From an uncultured Desulfomonile sp. (lineage in GTDB: Bacteria; Desulfobacterota; Desulfomonilia; Desulfomonilales; Desulfomonilaceae), in NCBI GenBank assembly GCA_937915285.1, contig CALDNG010000465.1:1-10740 (forward strand): 10,740 nucleotides of DNA. Direction: 5' to 3'. The notes under the pieces are model-generated. The model made no database searches. It was not told where the DNA came from and worked only from the letters and a program-made list of their open reading frames with translations. A program made the position numbers and the translations under genes. The stretch's first letter is position 1. The number at the start of each line of letters is the position of its first letter. Shown here one piece after another: positions 6,595 to 10,740 of this stretch.

Positions 6595-7302
6595 ATGAAT
6601 GCGGTGACACATCATTTCGGGGCATCTCTTTTAAAGTCGATATCGGCCATTCCGAGGCTGCGATGCCTTAGACTGGCGATAGCCGGTATTCATTTCAGGG
6701 TGGACGCAGTCAGCCTGGTCCACGATCACATCTGGGACAACACCTCTCTGGTCCTGCATAGGGCCTTACGCCATTACCTGAAGGATGGCGATCATGTGCT
6801 CGACCTTGGAACAGGCCACATTGGTCTGCTTGCGATTTATTGCGCAAGGATCAGGGAGGTTAAGGTCCTAGCGGTAGACATCAACCCGGAATTCATTGAA
6901 AACGCCCGAATAGTGGCCATGGCCAGCCTCGCTCAAGGGATCGAATTCAGACAGAGCGACTGGTTTTCGAATGTCGATGGGAATTTTGACGTTATTTTCG
7001 GGAATGTGCCATACATTCCGACCCAGATCGGTGAAACACAGGTTTATTCTCATGACCATCCCGAAATTTGGGATGGAGGGTTTGACGGCCTGAACGCGGC
7101 TCGAAACGTTATAAGAGAGGCCCCTGAATATCTCAGTGATCACGGACTACTGTTGCTTGGCTTGGACACAGGGTTCGTGTCGGACCTATCCATGGCACAA
7201 ATTATAGAAAACTCGCGGGATCTCGAACTTCAGGAAATTATCAGGTCATGGATCTCCAGCAGCGAGGTTTTTGTCATCAAGCTCAAACATCACGCTCACT
7301 GA
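6595..7302 (+). CDS. SAM-dependent methyltransferase, PrmC/HemK-like
   Basis: 235 residues from the ATG at 6595. Class I Rossmann methyltransferase: motif I VLDLGTG at 68-74, acidic Asp95 ending strand 2 (AVDIN), an SDWF segment at 121-124 for the adenine-binding acidic residue, and motif IV NVPYIPT at 137-143. A later WDGGFDGL (159-166) matches the GG-x-DGL found after motif IV in the PrmC/HemK group, which methylates glutamine or adenine amide/amino nitrogens. The usual tetrapeptide is NPPY; here it is NVPY. PrmC itself is about 280 residues with an N-terminal helical domain for release-factor binding. This protein is shorter and has a different 65-residue N-terminus, so it is probably a paralogue with another substrate. 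It ends 19 bases from the stop of the convergent amidohydrolase gene. Confidence 0.85.
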   Translation: MNAVTHHFGASLLKSISAIPRLRCLRLAIAGIHFRVDAVSLVHDHIWDNTSLVLHRALRHYLKDGDHVLDLGTGHIGLLAIYCARIREVKVLAVDINPEFIENARIVAMASLAQGIEFRQSDWFSNVDGNFDVIFGNVPYIPTQIGETQVYSHDHPEIWDGGFDGLNAARNVIREAPEYLSDHGLLLLGLDTGFVSDLSMAQIIENSRDLELQEIIRSWISSSEVFVIKLKHHAH

Positions 7303-7324
7303 GGCCTGCATTTCAAAAGCCTCA
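7300..7324. repeat. Inverted repeat joining two convergent stop codons
   Basis: TGAGGC (7300-7305) and GCCTCA (7319-7324) are perfect inverted copies with 13 bases between them. The first three bases are the methyltransferase TGA; the last three are the amidohydrolase TGA on the other strand. There is no T tract. AAGCCTCA recurs at 7337-7344, inside the amidohydrolase gene. Confidence 0.45.
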
Positions 7325-8188
7325 TGCCATTTTGAGAAGCCTCAGAGCGTTGTTTCGAAAAACATTTTCCCGATCGGTTTCCGAAAAACCGGCGTCACGC
7401 AAAAGAGAATCCACAATGGCTATCTCTTCGCTATGGGTGAACCACGGCCAGTCTGTGCCGAAAAGAATGTTTGATGAACCGTGGATTTTTAGCAGTTCCA
7501 CAAATTGGGCCCTCTCGAGAGTATGGGCGGCGTTGGATGTGTCAAGGTAAAAGTTGGACGCTGGTTGAAGATGTTTTTTCAGATCATCGAAATCGGCCAT
7601 AAGTCCGCCCATGTGGGCTCCCACGAAATTTATTCCAGGATATGCTGGATAGACTTCAGATAGCCGATCAGGGGTTGTCAGATGGTTGGGTTCCGCTCCA
7701 AAACCTTTGTCGGCCTTGCAGAAAGTGTCGAAAACAACTGTTGGGACAATCCCCATTCTTTTTGCGTAGTTTTGGATAATGGCGAGCATTTTTGATGATT
7801 CCGGGGATAACAAATCAAACTTTTGAGAAAAACTCGAGAATTTGAATCCTCGAATTCCTCTCTCAAGGGTCCTCTGAACTTCGCTTTCATAATCATTCAT
7901 CTCGGGATGCAGGGTCGCAAATGTCAGGATCCTGTCATAGCGTTGACTGATCTCATAGAATCGATCATTGATCTTGCGGGCCTTATCAGCGGAGGCGCTT
8001 GGGAGTGTCACGCAAAATAAAAAGCCGTTGTCTATAAGCGACTGCTCAAGATGTGAGGGCTTCATTCTTAATCGCGCTTCAGCGACTCTCAGGTTCAACG
8101 CTTTTGCAACAGTAGCCTTGCGTTCAATGTTGTCAAAAATTTGAGGTGTGAAGATATGGGAATGAAAGTCAACAAACATAAAAGACAT
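7322..8188 (-). CDS. Amidohydrolase-family metal-dependent TIM-barrel protein (COG2159 type)
   Basis: 288 residues. Strand-1 metal motif DFHSH at 7-11 (His9, His11), GFKF at 114-117, GAHMGG with His192, and FGTDWPW with Asp246 before the C-terminal helices. These are landmarks of Amidohydro_2 (PF04909), which includes hydrolases and non-oxidative decarboxylases such as ACMSD and gamma-resorcylate decarboxylase. The family normally has a further metal-binding His on strand 5; here the matching place reads TVVFDTF (150-156) with Asp154. The ATG at 8188 has only a distant GGAG (14 bases), so translation may be weak or start slightly downstream at residue 4. It is followed by no clear terminator and preceded by a 268-base gap to the acyl-CoA synthetase. 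The substrate is unknown; a cyclic carboxylate or lactone would suit the context. Confidence 0.85.
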   Translation of the reverse strand: MSFMFVDFHSHIFTPQIFDNIERKATVAKALNLRVAEARLRMKPSHLEQSLIDNGFLFCVTLPSASADKARKINDRFYEISQRYDRILTFATLHPEMNDYESEVQRTLERGIRGFKFSSFSQKFDLLSPESSKMLAIIQNYAKRMGIVPTVVFDTFCKADKGFGAEPNHLTTPDRLSEVYPAYPGINFVGAHMGGLMADFDDLKKHLQPASNFYLDTSNAAHTLERAQFVELLKIHGSSNILFGTDWPWFTHSEEIAIVDSLLRDAGFSETDRENVFRNNALRLLKMA

Positions 8189-8242
8189 TATTAATTCAAG
8201 CGCTCCCTGAGTTACTTAAAACTGGGTCTAACCGTCTTCCCA

Positions 8243-8271
8243 ACTATATCGCATGAGTCTTATGTTTTGTA
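8243..8271 (-). promoter_or_regulatory. Weak candidate promoter of the amidohydrolase gene
   Basis: On the minus strand TACAAA (8271-8266), 17 bases, then TATAGT (8248-8243, 5 of 6 to consensus). The -35 match is poor. A 6-bp dyad CATCTC-N8-GAGATG lies just upstream at 8293-8312. Confidence 0.3.
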
Positions 8272-8405
8272 GCGTGTAGCCTCCATTAAATTCATCTCTG
8301 CCTACCGAGATGTTGCCGAGGCATTACAATCCGTGGTTCTTCATTCGGGGTTATCCGGGAGTCACGACGCAGCAGAATACGTGCCTAAAGGATATTTTTA
8401 TATTG

Positions 8406-8443
8406 GTTGAGAGACCTTTGTGACCTGCACAATGTCTCTCAAC
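8406..8443 (-). terminator. Long hairpin after the acyl-CoA synthetase gene
   Basis: Perfect 10-base arms GTTGAGAGAC (8406-8415) and GTCTCTCAAC (8434-8443) enclose a small internal loop and a second perfect 5-bp stem, TTGTG/CACAA (8418-8422, 8428-8432), with a 5-base loop. It starts 13 bases after the synthetase stop codon. No T tract follows on the minus strand; the sequence there is AT-rich. It may be a 3'-end stabiliser or a non-canonical terminator. Confidence 0.5.
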
Positions 8444-8456
8444 ATTCACAAGCTGC

Positions 8457-10124
8457 TTATATCTTTTCTAATAAACCCTGATCTGCATCTTCTGTCGCCT
8501 GTTGCTTTACCTTGTAATGAATCTTTTTGCCCGTCGCTGTTAGAGGCAGTTGCTCTACAAAACGGTAGTATTTTGGTCTTTTGTAGCGAGCCAGCATGGG
8601 ATGGTCCCGGCAAAATTCGTCGAGTTGTGATGCCGTCAAGGAAGGATCTCTTTTCACAACGTATGCGACTACAACTTCGCCCCATTTTTCATGGGGCATT
8701 CCGACCACGACATTTTCCTGAACCTGCGGACATTCATTAATAGCTTCTTCAACCTGCACTGGCTGAATGTTTTCGCCACCGGAAATAATCATGTCGTCCT
8801 TCCTACCCACAATGCTCACGAATTCAGCTTCATTCCATGTGCCCAGGTCCCCTATATATAACCAGCCCTTGTAAAATTTCTTTTTTGCCTCGTCAGCCTT
8901 GTTTATGTAGTCATAAGCACACTTGCCAACAGGCTTGACGATTACCTCACCAACCTCCATGCCGTCTTTGGGAACAAAATCATCGGGTTCAGCCAGACGG
9001 TCACCGTATAATTTTACAACCGCCACATCGTCGTCCGTACATGATCTGCCTGCGGAACCTGCCATGTCAGGAAGATCGTAAGGTCTTAGGAAAGTATTCC
9101 AGAAAGCCTCTGTAGATCCGTAGCCATTAAAAATATTGGGGGTTAAGATCTCCTGGAATTCAATGCAGCTTTGCTTTTCCAGCGGAGCCCCCATTGTAAT
9201 GATGCCTTTGAGTTTTGAGAGGTCTCTAGGACTGGCCTTCTGTTCCTCGCACAACCCTTTTAATGTGACCGGCGCTCCTATCAGGAACGTGATGCCATAT
9301 TTTTCTGCGGAATCAAGAACTACCTTTGGATCAAATTCTCTAAGGATGACAGCTTCTGCTCCACAGTAAAAGACAGGGTTAGGACCCCCGGAGTACAAAC
9401 CTCCCCTGTGAAACCAGGGTGTCATGTTCATCGTTTTGTCTTTGGGAGATAAGGGGAAATGCATTATTACATCATGAGCGCTTAATATGTCATTAATATT
9501 ATTGATGGGAACCCCCTTAGGCATACCTGTTGTTCCAGATGTATACAGCCTGGTGGTCTCGTCGTAGATGTGAGTAGGTCGCCTAATTCCTGGGTCATCC
9601 TCAGATCTGCCGGATAAATATTCATCGTAAGATATGGCCCCATCTATGGGTGTGTTTGAACCGAAAACATCGACCATAACGACTCTATCTGGCTTGTGAG
9701 ATGACCTGGAAAGGGCACTTTCCACGACGTTCGAAATGGCTGAGTCGTAGAAGAAAACCTTGGGCTTGCTGTCCTCGAGAATGTATGAGGTTTCTCCATA
9801 AGACAATCGAAAATTGATTGGGCAATTTATGGCTCCAATCTTCTGAGGGGCTAGATAAAGAACGCCAAATTCTGCGCAATTATAAAGCTGATACATCACT
9901 ACATCATTTTTCTTGACCCCGTCTGCCAGTAAAGCATTGGCTAGTTTATTTGATTCGCTCTCCAAATCACTGTATGTCCACACTTTGTTTCTAAGCGGAC
10001 ATGTTATTGCGAGATTTGCTTTGTAGCGGTGAGTGTTTCTACGGAACCCTTCGATATATGTAAACTCATTTTCAAAGGTGTCTTTGAACATTGTCACGTC
10101 ATAAGTTAAGTCTAGCTGATTCAT
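8457..10124 (-). CDS. Acyl-CoA synthetase (AMP-forming, class I adenylate-forming enzyme)
   Basis: 555 residues, the full length for this superfamily. The core motifs are present in order: phosphate loop YTSGTTGMPKG at 194-204, NGYGSTE at 333-339, YIGD at 423-426, hinge and A8 loop GRKDDMIISGGENI at 440-453, and A10 PLTATGKK at 527-534 with the catalytic Lys533. The enzyme forms an acyl-adenylate and then the acyl-CoA, in the cytoplasm. Overall pattern and length fit medium- or long-chain fatty acid, or aromatic/alicyclic acid, CoA ligases; specificity cannot be read from sequence alone. AAGGGAG at 10140-10134 lies 9 bases before the ATG. The acyl-CoA dehydrogenase gene is next upstream on the same strand, 172 bases away, so co-regulation is plausible: the ligase would supply the dehydrogenase substrate. 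A TTGACA lies in the gap but has no good -10 partner. Confidence 0.92.
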   Translation of the reverse strand: MNQLDLTYDVTMFKDTFENEFTYIEGFRRNTHRYKANLAITCPLRNKVWTYSDLESESNKLANALLADGVKKNDVVMYQLYNCAEFGVLYLAPQKIGAINCPINFRLSYGETSYILEDSKPKVFFYDSAISNVVESALSRSSHKPDRVVMVDVFGSNTPIDGAISYDEYLSGRSEDDPGIRRPTHIYDETTRLYTSGTTGMPKGVPINNINDILSAHDVIMHFPLSPKDKTMNMTPWFHRGGLYSGGPNPVFYCGAEAVILREFDPKVVLDSAEKYGITFLIGAPVTLKGLCEEQKASPRDLSKLKGIITMGAPLEKQSCIEFQEILTPNIFNGYGSTEAFWNTFLRPYDLPDMAGSAGRSCTDDDVAVVKLYGDRLAEPDDFVPKDGMEVGEVIVKPVGKCAYDYINKADEAKKKFYKGWLYIGDLGTWNEAEFVSIVGRKDDMIISGGENIQPVQVEEAINECPQVQENVVVGMPHEKWGEVVVAYVVKRDPSLTASQLDEFCRDHPMLARYKRPKYYRFVEQLPLTATGKKIHYKVKQQATEDADQGLLEKI

Positions 10125-10258
10125 CTATGGTTGCTCCCTTAATAATCTGTTTGGGGTGTGGTTAAAAAATTTGTCAATTCCAAGTTAGACCAATCAACCT
10201 AGCCTAGGGCCAATACTATCTTGAAGCCTATTGCCCAACCCACCGAAAGAATATAGGC

Positions 10259-10273
10259 CGGGGAACCGCCCCG
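10259..10273 (-). terminator. Possible weak terminator after the acyl-CoA dehydrogenase gene
   Basis: CGGGG-AACCG-CCCCG: a perfect 5-bp GC stem with a 5-base loop, about 25 bases after the dehydrogenase stop. No T run follows on the minus strand, so termination is uncertain and read-through into the synthetase is possible. Confidence 0.3.
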
Positions 10274-10296
10274 AATATGCGTCATGAAAAAATGCT

Positions 10297-10740
10297 TCAA
10301 ACTGCCAGCAGACTTCTTCCAGCCACCAGCCTCATTATCTGGTTTGTCCCTGTATATATCTGGGTTAGCTTTGCATCTCTCATCATTCTTTCTACCGGGT
10401 AGTCCTTCATGTAACCATAGCCACCCATTACCTGCACCGCATCAGTGGTAACTCGCATGGCCGTGTCTGAAGCGAGGCATTTTGCCAAAGCTGCATAAGT
10501 GCCTGCGCTCTTATCTTGACCTTCATCAAACATCATGGCTGCCTTATGAGTTAGCAATCTGGAGGATTCCACTCCGGCTACCATGTCTGCGATCATGAAC
10601 TGAATAGGGCTGAGAGCCGCTATTGGTTTGTCAAACTGAATCCTCTCCCGGGAATAATTTATTGCAAGATCAATCGCGCCCTGAGCTATCCCCACCGCTT
10701 GAGACGCACAGAAAAGTCTGCTCATTGATAGGGTTTTCAT
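10297..10740 (-). CDS. Acyl-CoA dehydrogenase, C-terminal part (partial at right edge)
   Basis: 147 residues are visible; the N-terminal half lies beyond the window and the methionine at the edge is internal. The sequence is the C-terminal helical domain of the family: ASQAVGIAQGAIDLA (12-26), RERIQFDKPI with FAD-contact residues (31-40), QVMGGYGYMKDYPVERMMRD (103-122), then LTQIYTGTNQIMR (124-136). These enzymes use FAD to introduce a double bond into acyl-CoA, passing electrons to ETF. The short-chain-type catalytic Glu sits in IYEGT; here it is Thr (IYTGT). The alternative Glu used by isovaleryl-CoA dehydrogenase, in an LERL context, corresponds to Ser7 here (MSRL). Neither usual base is present in this half. 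The upstream neighbour is unknown; the downstream gene is the acyl-CoA synthetase. Confidence 0.92.
   Translation of the reverse strand: MKTLSMSRLFCASQAVGIAQGAIDLAINYSRERIQFDKPIAALSPIQFMIADMVAGVESSRLLTHKAAMMFDEGQDKSAGTYAALAKCLASDTAMRVTTDAVQVMGGYGYMKDYPVERMMRDAKLTQIYTGTNQIMRLVAGRSLLAV

Noticed and set aside
7248..7550. Plus-strand frames across the methyltransferase/amidohydrolase junction
   Set aside because: They overlap the ends of two genes with clear motifs and are low-complexity, Ser/Arg-rich translations typical of wrong frames.
8420..8740. Plus-strand open frame over the 3' end of the acyl-CoA synthetase gene
   Set aside because: Antisense to the A10 region of a full-length enzyme and overlapping the downstream hairpin; no family resemblance.
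10166..10195. TTGACA on the minus strand upstream of the acyl-CoA synthetase as a promoter
   Set aside because: No -10 box at 16-18 bases; the bases there read CCAAAC.

Overview
The window looks like a piece of chromosome from an anaerobic bacterium, most plausibly a Desulfobacterota (deltaproteobacterial) relative of sulfate reducers or syntrophs. This is a judgement from gene content: moderate GC, a DUF169 protein, a glycine-tailed single-RRM protein, and several separate acyl-CoA enzymes. No rRNA, tRNA, CRISPR array or insertion sequence was seen.

Layout. (1) 2-2877, minus strand: a TetR-type regulator with an unusual N-terminal extension is followed, with a 4-base ATGA overlap, by a long open frame running off the left edge. 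Its visible 640 residues hold two tandem flavin-type (nitronate monooxygenase / FabK / PfaD-like) barrels. The first has lost the usual catalytic His; the second keeps it. The layout suggests the reductase portion of a lipid or polyketide synthase, but the rest lies outside the window. A TTGACA promoter and paired inverted and direct repeats lie just upstream of the regulator. (2) 3222-4838, minus strand: an alpha/beta hydrolase and a small RRM RNA-binding protein, each with its own terminator. The RRM gene has a promoter about 200 bases upstream of its start. (3) 4869-7302, plus strand: a PaaI-like hotdog thioesterase, a DUF169 protein and a PrmC/HemK-like methyltransferase. (4) 7322-10740, minus strand: an amidohydrolase of the COG2159 type, an acyl-CoA synthetase, and the C-terminal part of an acyl-CoA dehydrogenase running off the right edge.

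How they fit together. Acyl-CoA chemistry is the common theme: CoA ligation (synthetase), alpha,beta-dehydrogenation (dehydrogenase), thioester hydrolysis (hotdog) and possibly ring or ester hydrolysis (amidohydrolase, alpha/beta hydrolase). The dehydrogenase lacks both carboxylates that normally act as catalytic base in the C-terminal domain. That is reminiscent of cyclohex-1-ene-1-carboxyl-CoA dehydrogenases, so a role in alicyclic or aromatic acid metabolism is possible but unproven.

Four starts were set by Shine-Dalgarno position rather than by the longest open frame: the hydrolase, thioesterase, DUF169 and methyltransferase genes.
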